Shown here piece by piece: positions 35,963 through 44,869 of a stretch of 64,000 bases of DNA (position 1 is its first letter; the number at the start of each line of letters is the position of its first letter). Origin of the DNA: JAEUPI01 sp046348365 (lineage in GTDB: Bacteria; Pseudomonadota; Gammaproteobacteria; Burkholderiales; Burkholderiaceae_C); the NCBI GenBank assembly GCA_046348365.1, contig JAXMEL010000002.1:744001-808000 (forward strand), written 5' to 3'. Under the pieces are notes generated by a model, which worked only from the letters and a program-made list of their open reading frames with translations, did not search any database and was not told the DNA's origin. The translations under genes were made by a program, and so were the position numbers.

Positions 35963-35991
35963 GGCGCAAGAGGCGACGAAAACGGATCACG
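35963..35991 (-). promoter_or_regulatory. Promoter-like repeat, copy A (before the 104-residue protein gene)
   Basis: Second copy of the 29-base element, same orientation as copy B, 377 b away. It reads CGTGATCCGTTTTCG then TTGCGCC on the minus strand. It lies 38 b before the ATG at 35924 and, on the other strand, 92 b before the sigma factor gene. Confidence 0.55.
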
Positions 35992-36083
35992 GCTGGCGCT
36001 CGAGAACGCGCGCTCGACACCGGCCCGGCAGGCACCCGAACGCGTGGCGCGGCGCTGCCGGGTGCTCGGGTAGAGTGGCCCGC

Positions 36084-36656
36084 ATGGCCGACGCCCCGCG
36101 CCCGACTCCTGCCGTCACCGAGTTGCTGCGTGCGGCCGAGTCCGGCCAGGGTGGCGCGCGCGACCAGCTGATGGCCGCCGTCTACCAGGAGATGCGGCGC
36201 CTGGCGCGGCGCATCCTCGCCGGCGACCGCGCGCGCCACATGGTGGCGCCGACCGAGCTGGTGCACGGCGCGGCGCTGAAGCTGCTCGGTCAGGAGGTGC
36301 TGTCGGCGCGCGACCGTGCGCACTTTCTCGCCTATTCGGGACAGGTGATGCGCCAGGTGCTGATCGACCACGTGCGCCGCGAGGCCTCGGCCAAGCGCGA
36401 CGGCGGCACCAAGGTCACGCTGGTGTCGACGATTGCCGAGGAGCCGGCGTCGGACGTCGACGTCGAGGCGCTGCACGACGTGCTCGACAAGCTCGCCGCG
36501 GTGTCGCCCGAGCACGCCAAGCTGGTCGAGATGCGCTACTTCGCCGGCATGACCGTCGAGGAGATCGCCGCGGCGCAGGGCATCTCGACGGCCACCGTCA
36601 AGCGCAACTGGCGCGCCGCGCGCGCCTGGCTCGCCGAGGCGCTCGGCCCCGGCTGA
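36084..36656 (+). CDS. ECF sigma factor of the kinase-associated (TIGR02999/ECF43-like) group
   Basis: 190 residues from the ATG at 36084. Sigma-2 region: YQEMRRLARRIL ... APTELVHGAALKLL, the signature of the TIGR02999-type ECFs. Sigma-4 region: LVEMRYFAGMTVEEIAAAQGISTATVKRNWRAARAWL, a helix-turn-helix for -35 binding. No anti-sigma gene is nearby; instead a Ser/Thr kinase gene is convergent with a 9-b gap. Known members (EcfP of Vibrio, EcfK of Xanthomonas) are activated by phosphorylation by the adjacent kinase. T57 in APTELVH is a candidate site by position only. It probably reads the 29-bp repeats next door. Confidence 0.88.
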   Translation: MADAPRPTPAVTELLRAAESGQGGARDQLMAAVYQEMRRLARRILAGDRARHMVAPTELVHGAALKLLGQEVLSARDRAHFLAYSGQVMRQVLIDHVRREASAKRDGGTKVTLVSTIAEEPASDVDVEALHDVLDKLAAVSPEHAKLVEMRYFAGMTVEEIAAAQGISTATVKRNWRAARAWLAEALGPG

Positions 36657-36665
36657 CGCGTCGGC

Positions 36666-39086
36666 TCACTCGCGCGCGGCCGGGCATCGGGCCAGCTGGC
36701 GCGTGATCTCTTCGACGTCGTTGCGGCGATCGAAGTCCGACAGCCCCCAGCGCTTGTCGATCGCGCCCCAGGCCTGCAGCGCGCGGCGCAGCACGCGGCA
36801 GGCGCCGTCGCGGTCGCCCTTGTCGCGGTAGTAGCTCGCCAGCAGCCGCAGCGGCACCGCGATGTCGCGGGCGCGCTCTGAGTCGTCGGGCGCGCGCGCG
36901 GCGCGCGCCTCCTTCTCGGGCATCGACTGCTCGGTCAGTGCGATCGCCTCGTCGTGACGGCCGAGCCGGGCCAGCACCATGGCGCGGTCGTTGCGCACCG
37001 AGTTCAGCATGCGCAGCGCTTCGAGGTTCTCGGGGTCGAGGGCCAGCATCTGCTGCGCGATGCGCATCGCCTCGTCGCTCGGCGCGAGCGCGGCCTGGGC
37101 CTGGTTCAGCTCGGCCATCACCGACGAGATGTACCAGTTGCCCATCAGCGCGCCCAGCAGCAGGCGTCGATTCGTCGGGGCGCGTTCGAGCCCGGCCCGG
37201 AAGCGCTGCGTGCCGCGTTGATACGCCTGCAGCGCCTCGCTCTTGCGCTCGAGGTAGTACAGCGAATCGCCGAGCATCAGCGCGGCGCGCCCGCTCTGGA
37301 ACTCGAACGCCATCTGCGCGCGCATGGCCTCGGGCAGCGTGTACAGGCGTTGCTCCTCCTGGCTCTGCAAGGCGGCCGCCTGCGCCTGCTGGTCGAGCGA
37401 GCGGTGGGCGTCGGCCTGCGTCAACCGCGTGCTGGACAGCAGCTCGTGCAGCGCCGCCTGGTCGCGCACCGGCGCGTCGGACGCCAGCTCCAGCGCGCGC
37501 AGCACCGACTGCTCGGCGCGGCGCGCGCGTTCGAGCTCGCCGGCGGGGTCGTTGTCGCGACCGCCGACCAGCAGCGCCAGCAGGTACTGCGTGTGGCCGA
37601 CGTCGCGGTGCCAGGTCCAGTCCTGCGCGGCGAGCAGTTGCGCGGCCCGCTCGAGGTTCTGGCGCGCCGCCGCCGGCTCGCCCACGTGCGGACGACCCGG
37701 CACGCCCTGCACCTCGGCCAGCCGCGCCAGGCCGACGGCGACCTCGCGCTGCAGCGCGGGCCGGTCCTGCGCGCTCTGGGCCAGCGCGTCGAGGTAGTGC
37801 TGGCTGCGGCCGACCATCTCGCGCCGCGCGGCGGTGTTGCCCGGCGTGGCCTCGAGCCGCGCATCGAGGTCGAACAGCATGTAGGTGGCCAGCGCGCGCA
37901 CCTCGTCGAAGCGCTTCTCGGCGTCGCGCCGCGACGCCTCGGCCCGGTTGTACAGGCCGGTGATGATCACCAGCGAAGCGACCAGGCCGCCGAGCGCGAG
38001 CGTGGCCGACGCCACGCGCCAGGGATGGCGCTGCACCAGCTTGCGCGCGCGGTAGCGCCAGTGGTCTCCCAGCGCCGACACCGGCTTGCTGGCCAGCCAG
38101 CGGGCCAGGTCGTCGTCGAGCGCCTCGACTCTGGCATAGCGCGCCGCGCGCTCGGGCGCCAGCGCCTTGCCGATCACCGCGGCGAGCTCGGCGTCGAGCG
38201 GCGCCGCGAGCTCGAGCGCATGCGGGTCGGGCAGCGTGCCGGTCAGCACCTCGGCCAGCACCATGCCGAGCGAATAGACGTCGTCGCTGACCGAGGCCGG
38301 CTCGCCGGCGAGCCGCTGCGGGCTGGTGTAGGCGCGCGTGAAGCCCTGCGGCAGCGACGCGTCGATCACGTCCTGGATGCGCGCGACGCCGAAATCGATC
38401 AGCTTCGGCTCGCCGGCCGCGGTGACCAGGATGTTGGCCGGCTTGATGTCGCAGTGGAGCACCAGGTGCGAGTGCGCATGCGCGACCGCGGCGCAGACCT
38501 CGCGCATCAGGCCCACCACCGTGCGCGCAGCGGGCGCCTGGTCGGCGACCCATTCGTCGAGCGCGCGGCCGTCGACGAACTCCATCACCAGGAAGTGCAG
38601 CCCGTTGGCGGTGGTGCCGCCGTCGACGATGTGCGCGATGCCGGGGTGCTGCATGCGCGCCAGCAGCCGGCGCTCGGCGTCGACCAGCGGCTCGATCTGC
38701 ATCAGCCCGCGCAGCGGGCGCACGAACTTGACCGCCACCGTCTGCTCGAACAGGCCGTCGGCGCGCGTGGCGCGATACACCGCGCCCATGCCGCCGCTGC
38801 CGATCAGCTCGTCGAGGCGCCAAACCCCGACCCTCGGCGGCGGCAGCACGGCGGCCCAGGGCTCGCCGCCGGTGAGTTGCGTGCCGTGGCCGTCGGCAGC
38901 GAACAGGCCCGACGATTCCGCCTGGTCGATCGCGACGAGCCGGCGCACCCGCGCGAGCAGCGTCGCATCGCCGGCGCACTGCTGCACGACCCAGGCGTCG
39001 CGCTCGCCGGCATCGACGTCGAGCGCGCGCTCGAACAGTTCGAGCACGGCGCGTTCGCCGCTGACGGGGGAAACCGGGTCGTTCAT
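36666..39086 (-). CDS. Membrane Ser/Thr kinase with C-terminal helical repeat sensor, sigma-linked
   Basis: 806 residues. A ~85-residue N-terminal extension with the pattern seen in ECF-linked kinases (LFERALDVDAGERDAWVVQQC) precedes the kinase domain: Gly loop IGSGGMGAVY (95-104), K120, HCD (211-213) where most kinases have HRD, then IKPANIL, and DFG (231-233). So it is a non-RD kinase, as is usual for this subgroup. One membrane helix lies around 350-375 (ATLALGGLVASLVIITGLY), followed by ~430 residues of TPR-like helical repeats, predicted periplasmic. It is convergent with the ECF gene and is its likely activator. The long frame starting at 39108 is an out-of-phase shadow. Confidence 0.92.
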   Translation of the reverse strand: MNDPVSPVSGERAVLELFERALDVDAGERDAWVVQQCAGDATLLARVRRLVAIDQAESSGLFAADGHGTQLTGGEPWAAVLPPPRVGVWRLDELIGSGGMGAVYRATRADGLFEQTVAVKFVRPLRGLMQIEPLVDAERRLLARMQHPGIAHIVDGGTTANGLHFLVMEFVDGRALDEWVADQAPAARTVVGLMREVCAAVAHAHSHLVLHCDIKPANILVTAAGEPKLIDFGVARIQDVIDASLPQGFTRAYTSPQRLAGEPASVSDDVYSLGMVLAEVLTGTLPDPHALELAAPLDAELAAVIGKALAPERAARYARVEALDDDLARWLASKPVSALGDHWRYRARKLVQRHPWRVASATLALGGLVASLVIITGLYNRAEASRRDAEKRFDEVRALATYMLFDLDARLEATPGNTAARREMVGRSQHYLDALAQSAQDRPALQREVAVGLARLAEVQGVPGRPHVGEPAAARQNLERAAQLLAAQDWTWHRDVGHTQYLLALLVGGRDNDPAGELERARRAEQSVLRALELASDAPVRDQAALHELLSSTRLTQADAHRSLDQQAQAAALQSQEEQRLYTLPEAMRAQMAFEFQSGRAALMLGDSLYYLERKSEALQAYQRGTQRFRAGLERAPTNRRLLLGALMGNWYISSVMAELNQAQAALAPSDEAMRIAQQMLALDPENLEALRMLNSVRNDRAMVLARLGRHDEAIALTEQSMPEKEARAARAPDDSERARDIAVPLRLLASYYRDKGDRDGACRVLRRALQAWGAIDKRWGLSDFDRRNDVEEITRQLARCPAARE

Positions 39087-39241
39087 CGTGTGCGTGGCGC
39101 GCGAGCACCGGCGGCGTGAGACGCCGTGCGCGCCGGGGCTCGGGCGATATTAGGGTCTGTTGGCATATGAATCACACCCGCGCCGGCCCCTGCATTCACG
39201 GGCCTGGGAGCGTGGGATGATCGCCGCCATCGAGCCGACGC

Positions 39242-42200
39242 ATGCGCCTGTTCTCGACCCGCCACCGGCCGTTCCACCTCGGCCCCTATCCGCTCGAACG
39301 CCTCGCGCGCGAGCCGGGCGCGGCGATCGACTTCGGCCGCGTGCCACCGATGCGCGCGCCGGCATTCGAGCGCGCCGATGCGCTGGCCATCGTGCACGCG
39401 ATCCGGCCCTACCTCGACATGTTCGACGTCGTGCGCGACGGCGCCGTCGCGGCGCTGCGCGCCGAGATCCCCGACGATCCGGCCGAACGGGCGCGGCATC
39501 TGAAGGCAGCGGGCTACTACTTCGACGCCTCGATGATGGGCGCCTGCGCGCTGCCGCGCGAGGCGCTGCTGGCCGAGCCGGTGCGCAACCCGCGCCTCGG
39601 GGCCATAGCGGCCGAGCTCGAGCGCAGCCAGCCGCAGAGCTTCGCCGCCGGCATGGACATGATCCTCGCCGACGTGAAGGACTCGGCGCGCGCCGAGCGC
39701 GGGCCCATCACCGCGCACACGCACGCGCTGGTCGTGCTCGTGGCGTGGCCGCGCGATCCGCGCCCCGGCGAGCCGGGCTGCGACTGGATCGCCGATGCGC
39801 AAGCCGAGCGCGCGGCGGTGCTCGCGGCGCAGACCGCGGTGCTGCTGGCCACCTACCTGCGCCTGCTGGGCTTCGAGGCGCGATCGCACAGCGCCACCTG
39901 CACCGACGTGGATCTGAACCGCCTCGCCGTCGCCGCCGGCCTCGCGCACACCGATCTGCACAACCCGTACCTCGGCACGCGCTACGGCCTGGCGGCGGTG
40001 AGCACCGCCTGCGCGATCGCGCCCGACGCGCCGCTCGCGGTTCCCGAGGCGCAGCAGCGTGCGCGCACGCACGGGCTGCGCTGGCAGCTCGGCATCGGCA
40101 GCGTCAAGGGCGCATGGCATAACGATCCCTTCGCGCGGCGCGACTTCCGCCTCGGGCCGCATCCGTTCGAGACGCTGCCGCGGCGCGCCGAGCCCACCAC
40201 CTTCATCGACCACGAGCGCGTGCCGCGCTTCCCCAAGCGCGCCGACTTCTTCGCGCGCGCGCTGTTCGGCGACCTTGGCCGCGACGTGCAGGAGGGCGCC
40301 AAGAACGCGCACTACGTGATGAAGAGCCCCATCGGTGCCTGCGCGCGCCGCGCGCTCGGCGCGCTGCTGCTGCTGCAGTTCGGCGAGGCGCGCGGCCCGG
40401 TGTCGCCGACCACCGCCGATGCGCAGCGCAATGCCGACAACGTGAAGGCCGCCGCCTACTGGCTCGGCATCGACGCCACGGGGCTGTGCGCGATCCCGCG
40501 CTGGGCCTGGTACTCGCACGACGCCGGCGGCAACGCCATGCCCGCCTACGACGCCAACGCGATCAACCTGCTGATCGACCAGGGCTACGAGACGATGGCA
40601 GGCGCCAGCGGCGACGACTGGATCAGCGTGGCGCAGAGCATGCGCGCGTACCTGCGCTTCTCGCTGCTGGGCGGCATCCTGGCCGAGCAGATCAGGCGCC
40701 TGGGCTACTCGGCGCGCGTGCATTCGGTGCTCGACGGCGACCTGCTGCAGCCGGGCCTGCTGCTGCTCTCGGGCCTGGGCGAGGTGAGCCGCATCGGCGA
40801 GGTGATCCTCAACCCGTTCCTCGGCCCGCGGCTGAAGAGCGGCACCGTGAGCACCGACCTGCCGATGCGCGCCGACGCGCCGATCGATTTCGGGTTGCAG
40901 CGCTTTTGCGAGCAATGCAGCAAGTGCGCGCGCGAATGCCCATCGGGCGCGATCACCGCCGGGCCCAAGCTGGTCTACAACGGCTACGAGATCTGGAAGA
41001 GCGACGCCGAGAAATGCGCGCGCTACCGCATCACCAACGCCGGCGGCGGCATGTGCGGCCGCTGCATGAAGACCTGCCCGTGGAACACCGAGGGCCTGCT
41101 CGCCGACCGCGCGTGGCGCTGGGCGGCGAGCCGCTTCGGCGCGCTCGCGCCGGCGCTCGCGGCGCGCGACGACCGCCTCGGCCGCGGCGGCATCAACGCG
41201 GTGAAGGCCTGGTGGTGGGACATCGAGCTCGACCGCTCGAGCGGCGCCTACGTGCGCGCGAAGCAGACGCACCGGCGCGGCCTGAACACCGCGCTGCGCA
41301 TCGACGCTGCCGCGCAGTCGCTCGCCGTCTACCCGGCCGACACGATGCCGCCGCCGTTTCCGGTGGCGCACCCGGTGAACCGCGAGCAGGGCATCGCGCG
41401 CTACCGCGCGCTGCTCACGCCGGCGCAGTACCGCGAGCGCCTCGGGCGCGGCGACACCGCAGGCCTGGCGCCGCCGTTCGTGATGCCGGCCGGCGAGCCG
41501 CCGGTGTTCGCGCTGCGGCTGGCGCGGCGCGAGGAGATGACGCCCGACATCGCGCGCTTCGAGCTGGTTGCGCCGGGCGGCGGCGAGCTGCCGCCGTTCG
41601 ACGCCGGCGCGCACATCGACGTGGTGATCGCGCCGGAGTACCTGCGCCAGTTCAGCCTCGCCGGCGACCCGCGCGACCGCCGCACCTGGGTGCTCGGCGT
41701 GCAACGCGAGCCGCACGGCCGCGGCGGCTCGGCGCTGATGCACCGCGCGTTTCGCGCCGGGCGCACGGTGTTCGTCTCGAAGCCGCGCAACCACTTCGCG
41801 CTGCACGAGAACGCCACGCGCTCGCTGCTCTTCGCCGGCGGCATCGGCGTGACGCCGCTGCTGGCGATGGCGCATCGTCTGCACGCGCTGGGCCGCGAGT
41901 TCGAGCTTCACTTCAGCGCGGCATCGAAGGCGAACGCCGCGTTCATGTCCGACCTCGAGGCCGCGCCGTGGCGCGAGCGCGTGCGCTTTCACTTCAAGGC
42001 CGAAGGCCGGCGCGCCGAGCTGCCGCGCCTGGTGCCGCCGCATGCGCCGGGCATGCACCTGTACTGCTGCGGCTCGCCGCGCTACATGGACGCGGTGTTC
42101 GACGCCGCGCGCGCGGCGCACTGGCCCGACGAGGCGCTGCACCGCGAGTACTTCCAGCTGCCCGAGGCGCCGCCGCGCGAGAACCATCCGTTCACGCTGA

Positions 42201-42460
42201 AGCTGCTGGCGAGCGGCCGCACGCTCGAGGTGCCGGCCGACCGCGCGGCCACCGAGGTGCTGGCCGAAGCCGGCGGCGCCGTCGACACCAAGTGCTCCGA
42301 CGGCCTGTGCGGCGTCTGCGCGCTGGCCTACGACGCCGCGGCCTCGGGCCCGATCGACCACCGCGACCACGTGCTCGGCGAGGCCGCTCGGCGCGAGCGC
42401 GTCGTGCTGTGCTGCTCGCGCGCGGCCGAGCCGGGCGGCGTGATCGCGCTGCGATGTTGA
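39242..42460 (+). CDS. Self-sufficient reductive dehalogenase (RdhA fused to NAD(P)H-flavin/[2Fe-2S] reductase)
   Basis: 1072 residues. Residues ~1-690 are a cobalamin-dependent reductive dehalogenase of the catabolic type: two tandem-looking N-terminal blocks (each starting FHLGPYPLE/FRLGPHPFE), a core with WAWYSHDAG (Y424 is near where the catalytic Tyr lies in NpRdhA), then two [4Fe-4S] motifs, C556/C559/C562/C566 and C592/C605/C608/C612. Residues ~750-1072 are a phthalate-dioxygenase-reductase-like module: flavin motif RQFSLAG (802-808), NAD(P) motif GGIGVTP (866-872) and plant-type ferredoxin C1018/C1023/C1026 with C1057 or C1058. No Tat signal and no rdhB anchor gene, so it is cytoplasmic and non-respiratory. 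BhbA of Comamonas and NpRdhA, which debrominate hydroxybenzoates, are the closest described types. The substrate is unknown. Confidence 0.92.
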   Translation: MRLFSTRHRPFHLGPYPLERLAREPGAAIDFGRVPPMRAPAFERADALAIVHAIRPYLDMFDVVRDGAVAALRAEIPDDPAERARHLKAAGYYFDASMMGACALPREALLAEPVRNPRLGAIAAELERSQPQSFAAGMDMILADVKDSARAERGPITAHTHALVVLVAWPRDPRPGEPGCDWIADAQAERAAVLAAQTAVLLATYLRLLGFEARSHSATCTDVDLNRLAVAAGLAHTDLHNPYLGTRYGLAAVSTACAIAPDAPLAVPEAQQRARTHGLRWQLGIGSVKGAWHNDPFARRDFRLGPHPFETLPRRAEPTTFIDHERVPRFPKRADFFARALFGDLGRDVQEGAKNAHYVMKSPIGACARRALGALLLLQFGEARGPVSPTTADAQRNADNVKAAAYWLGIDATGLCAIPRWAWYSHDAGGNAMPAYDANAINLLIDQGYETMAGASGDDWISVAQSMRAYLRFSLLGGILAEQIRRLGYSARVHSVLDGDLLQPGLLLLSGLGEVSRIGEVILNPFLGPRLKSGTVSTDLPMRADAPIDFGLQRFCEQCSKCARECPSGAITAGPKLVYNGYEIWKSDAEKCARYRITNAGGGMCGRCMKTCPWNTEGLLADRAWRWAASRFGALAPALAARDDRLGRGGINAVKAWWWDIELDRSSGAYVRAKQTHRRGLNTALRIDAAAQSLAVYPADTMPPPFPVAHPVNREQGIARYRALLTPAQYRERLGRGDTAGLAPPFVMPAGEPPVFALRLARREEMTPDIARFELVAPGGGELPPFDAGAHIDVVIAPEYLRQFSLAGDPRDRRTWVLGVQREPHGRGGSALMHRAFRAGRTVFVSKPRNHFALHENATRSLLFAGGIGVTPLLAMAHRLHALGREFELHFSAASKANAAFMSDLEAAPWRERVRFHFKAEGRRAELPRLVPPHAPGMHLYCCGSPRYMDAVFDAARAAHWPDEALHREYFQLPEAPPRENHPFTLKLLASGRTLEVPADRAATEVLAEAGGAVDTKCSDGLCGVCALAYDAAASGPIDHRDHVLGEAARRERVVLCCSRAAEPGGVIALRC

Positions 42461-42561
42461 ATCCGGCGGCGTGCAACCCGTCACGCCGGGCGCGGTGCAG
42501 CGTCGGCCGCGGTGCCGTGGCAGCGCGATCATGCTGCATGGGCAGACGACCGGACCGGGCG

Positions 42562-43602
42562 ATGACACGGACGCATGCATGGACGGGCTTCGGCCGGGCG
42601 CTGCTGCTGGCCGGTGCAGCGATGACCGCGGCCACTGCAGTGCGCGCCGGTGACGCCGACCAGTGGCGCAACCTGATCGTGCAGGCGCCCGCGCTGCCGG
42701 CCACGGTGGCCGAGGCGCGCGCCAGCGTGGCGGTGCGTCGCGTCGAGCAGGGCCTGATCGTCACGCCGGCCGACCCGGCCTGGCAGCAGCGCGCGCAGGC
42801 GGCCCAGGCGCTGCTGGCGCCGGTGGCCGCCGCGTCGGCCCGGCAGATCCAGGGCAATCTCGCCGCGATGGAGAACGACCCCGGGCTGGCGCGTCTGGCC
42901 AAGGGGCTCGAGGCCGCGACCGCCGATGCCGAGCGCGCGATGCGCCGCGGCGAACGCCCGGTGCTGCGGTCGAGCGACCCGCAGGTGGCGCAGCTGCTGA
43001 AGGACATCGATCGCCCGATCGATCCGGCGAGCCTGCCGCCGATCGCCGCCTACCGCATCGAATCGATGCGCATGCAGCCGAGCGCGTCGGGCCTGCGCCG
43101 CCAGCTCTTCGAGCAGCGCCGCGCCTATGCGCGCCAGCATGCCGAGCTGGATGCCGCGCCGGCCCTGACCCCTAACGCGCGCATGACTCTCGTGCAGCGC
43201 CACCAGCAGCTCGCGCAGCAGCAGTTGAACGAGGGGCGCGCGCTGCTGGCCAGCGCGCGCGAGGCGCTGGCGCCGCGCGTCGAGAAGATGGCGGCGCTGG
43301 CCCGTGAAGCCGAGGCGCGCGGTGCCTCGCCCGCCGAACGCGCGCAGGCCTACCAGTGGTTCAACGGCGTGCTGCGCCTCGTCGACGATCTGGCCACCGA
43401 GACGCTCGAGGACGTGGGCTTCTGGGCCGCCGTCGAGCCCGCGCGCGCCGGCGGCGGCGGCGTGTCGGCCTACGTGCTCGCCGCCGCGCCCGACGTGGAT
43501 CTGCTGGCCGATGGCGTGCTCACGCCACGCGTGGTGCCGTATCCGCGCGGCCGGGTCTGGGTGCCAGCGCCGCCGCCGGGGGCGGGGCTGCCGCCGCGCT
43601 GA
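42562..43602 (+). CDS. Exported protein of unknown function
   Basis: 346 residues from the ATG at 42562 (an ATG 24 b earlier is possible). The signal peptide (FGRALLLAGAAMTAATAVRAGD) has a cleavage site near VRAGD. The mature part is Ala-, Arg- and Gln-rich and mostly helical, with heptad-like stretches (RQLFEQRRAYARQHAEL, LVQRHQQLAQQQLNEGRALL) that suggest coiled coils. The C-terminus is Pro-rich (WVPAPPPGAGLPP). No domain is recognised. It follows the dehalogenase by 101 b on the same strand, but co-transcription and any link to dehalogenation are unproven. Confidence 0.75.
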   Translation: MTRTHAWTGFGRALLLAGAAMTAATAVRAGDADQWRNLIVQAPALPATVAEARASVAVRRVEQGLIVTPADPAWQQRAQAAQALLAPVAAASARQIQGNLAAMENDPGLARLAKGLEAATADAERAMRRGERPVLRSSDPQVAQLLKDIDRPIDPASLPPIAAYRIESMRMQPSASGLRRQLFEQRRAYARQHAELDAAPALTPNARMTLVQRHQQLAQQQLNEGRALLASAREALAPRVEKMAALAREAEARGASPAERAQAYQWFNGVLRLVDDLATETLEDVGFWAAVEPARAGGGGVSAYVLAAAPDVDLLADGVLTPRVVPYPRGRVWVPAPPPGAGLPPR

Positions 43603-44853
43603 TCAGCCGGCGATCGCCTCGTCGAGCACTTCCACCCAATGGCGCACCGGCGTGCGCGTGCCCGACTGCAGGTGCTGGATGCAGCCGATGTTGGCCGAGA
43701 CGATGGTCTCGGCCTTTAGCGCACCCAGGTGGCCGAGCTTGCGCTCGCGCAGCTGGTGCGCGAGCGCGGGCTGCAGCACCGAGTACGTGCCGGCCGAGCC
43801 GCAGCACAGGTGGCTCTCCTCGCGCGGCAGCTCGATCTCGAAGCCCAGCTCGCGCAGCGCAGCCTCCACGCCGCCGCGCAGCTGCTGGCCGTGCTGCAGC
43901 GTGCACGGACTGTGGTAGGCGAGGCGGCGCGGTGCGCTGCGCTTGGCCAGGCGCGGCGCGAGCTTGGGCACCAGCTCTGGCAGCAGCTCGCTCAGGTCGC
44001 GCGTCAGCGCCGCGATGCGCCGCGCCTTGTCGGCATAGGCCGGGTCGCGCGCGAGCGCGTGACCGTAGTCCTTGACCATCACGCCGCAGCCCGAGGCGTT
44101 CATCACGATCGCCTCCACCGGCTCCTGGCCGCCGAGGCCCTGCACCAGCGGCCACCAGGCGTCGATGTTGCGCCGCATGTCGGCGCGGCCGCCCTCGGCG
44201 TCGGCCAGGTGCGTGCGCAGCGCGCCGCAGCAGCCGGCCTCGGCGGCGACCAGGGTCTGGATGCCGGCAGCGTCGAGCACGCGCGCGGTGGCCGAATTGA
44301 TGTTGGGCATCAGCGTCGGCTGCACGCAGCCCATCAGCAGCAGCACCTTGCGCGGATGCTCGCGCCGCGGCCAGCGGTGCACGTCGGGCGCGGCGCGCGC
44401 GGGCACCTTGTCGCGCAGCGCCGCTGGCAGCAGGCCACGCACCGCCTGCCCCGCGCGCAGCGCCGGCGCGAACAGCGACGAGGTCATGCCCTCCTTGAGC
44501 GCCCAGCGCGCGGCGCGCTCGGCGGCCGGCCGCTCGACCTGCCGCTCGACGATGGCGCGGCCGATGTCCACCAGCTCGCCGTAGCGCACGCCCGACGGGC
44601 AGGTGCTCTCGCAGTTGCGGCACGTGAGGCAGCGGTCGAGGTGCAGCTGCGTGCTGCGCGTGGCGCGCTGGCCTTCGAGCACCTGCTTGATCAGGTAGAT
44701 GCGGCCGCGCGGCCCGTCGAGCTCGTCGCCGAGCAGCTGGTAGGTGGGGCAGGTGGCGGTGCAGAAGCCGCAGTGCACGCACTTGCGCAGGATGGCTTCG
44801 GCCGCCTGGCCGTCTGGCGTGTCGCGGAATTCGGGGGCGAGGGCGGTCTGCAT
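43603..44853 (-). CDS. glcF: Glycolate oxidase iron-sulfur subunit
   Basis: 416 residues. Two N-terminal [4Fe-4S] motifs (CVHCGFCTATCPTY and CLTCRNCESTCPSG) are followed by two CCG (cysteine-rich) domains: MGCVQPTLMP with AGCCGALRTH, then YHSPCTLQHG with HLCCGSAGTYS. This is the GlcF architecture; the subunit collects electrons from the FAD subunits of glycolate (or D-lactate-like 2-hydroxyacid) dehydrogenase and passes them to the quinone pool. It is last in a unit glcD-glcE-methyltransferase-glcF, starting 16 b after the methyltransferase stop. Confidence 0.95.
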   Translation of the reverse strand: MQTALAPEFRDTPDGQAAEAILRKCVHCGFCTATCPTYQLLGDELDGPRGRIYLIKQVLEGQRATRSTQLHLDRCLTCRNCESTCPSGVRYGELVDIGRAIVERQVERPAAERAARWALKEGMTSSLFAPALRAGQAVRGLLPAALRDKVPARAAPDVHRWPRREHPRKVLLLMGCVQPTLMPNINSATARVLDAAGIQTLVAAEAGCCGALRTHLADAEGGRADMRRNIDAWWPLVQGLGGQEPVEAIVMNASGCGVMVKDYGHALARDPAYADKARRIAALTRDLSELLPELVPKLAPRLAKRSAPRRLAYHSPCTLQHGQQLRGGVEAALRELGFEIELPREESHLCCGSAGTYSVLQPALAHQLRERKLGHLGALKAETIVSANIGCIQHLQSGTRTPVRHWVEVLDEAIAG

Positions 44854-44869
44854 CGGGGCCGTTCGGGCG

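Noticed and set aside
39146..39175. AT-richer patch with TTGGCATATGAAT before the dehalogenase gene
   Set aside because: Looks promoter-like but no correctly spaced -35/-10 pair could be drawn.
40486..42540. Open frame of ~690 codons overlapping the dehalogenase
   Set aside because: Same strand, wrong phase, Arg/Ala-rich composition; the last part (from 42562) is the exported protein.
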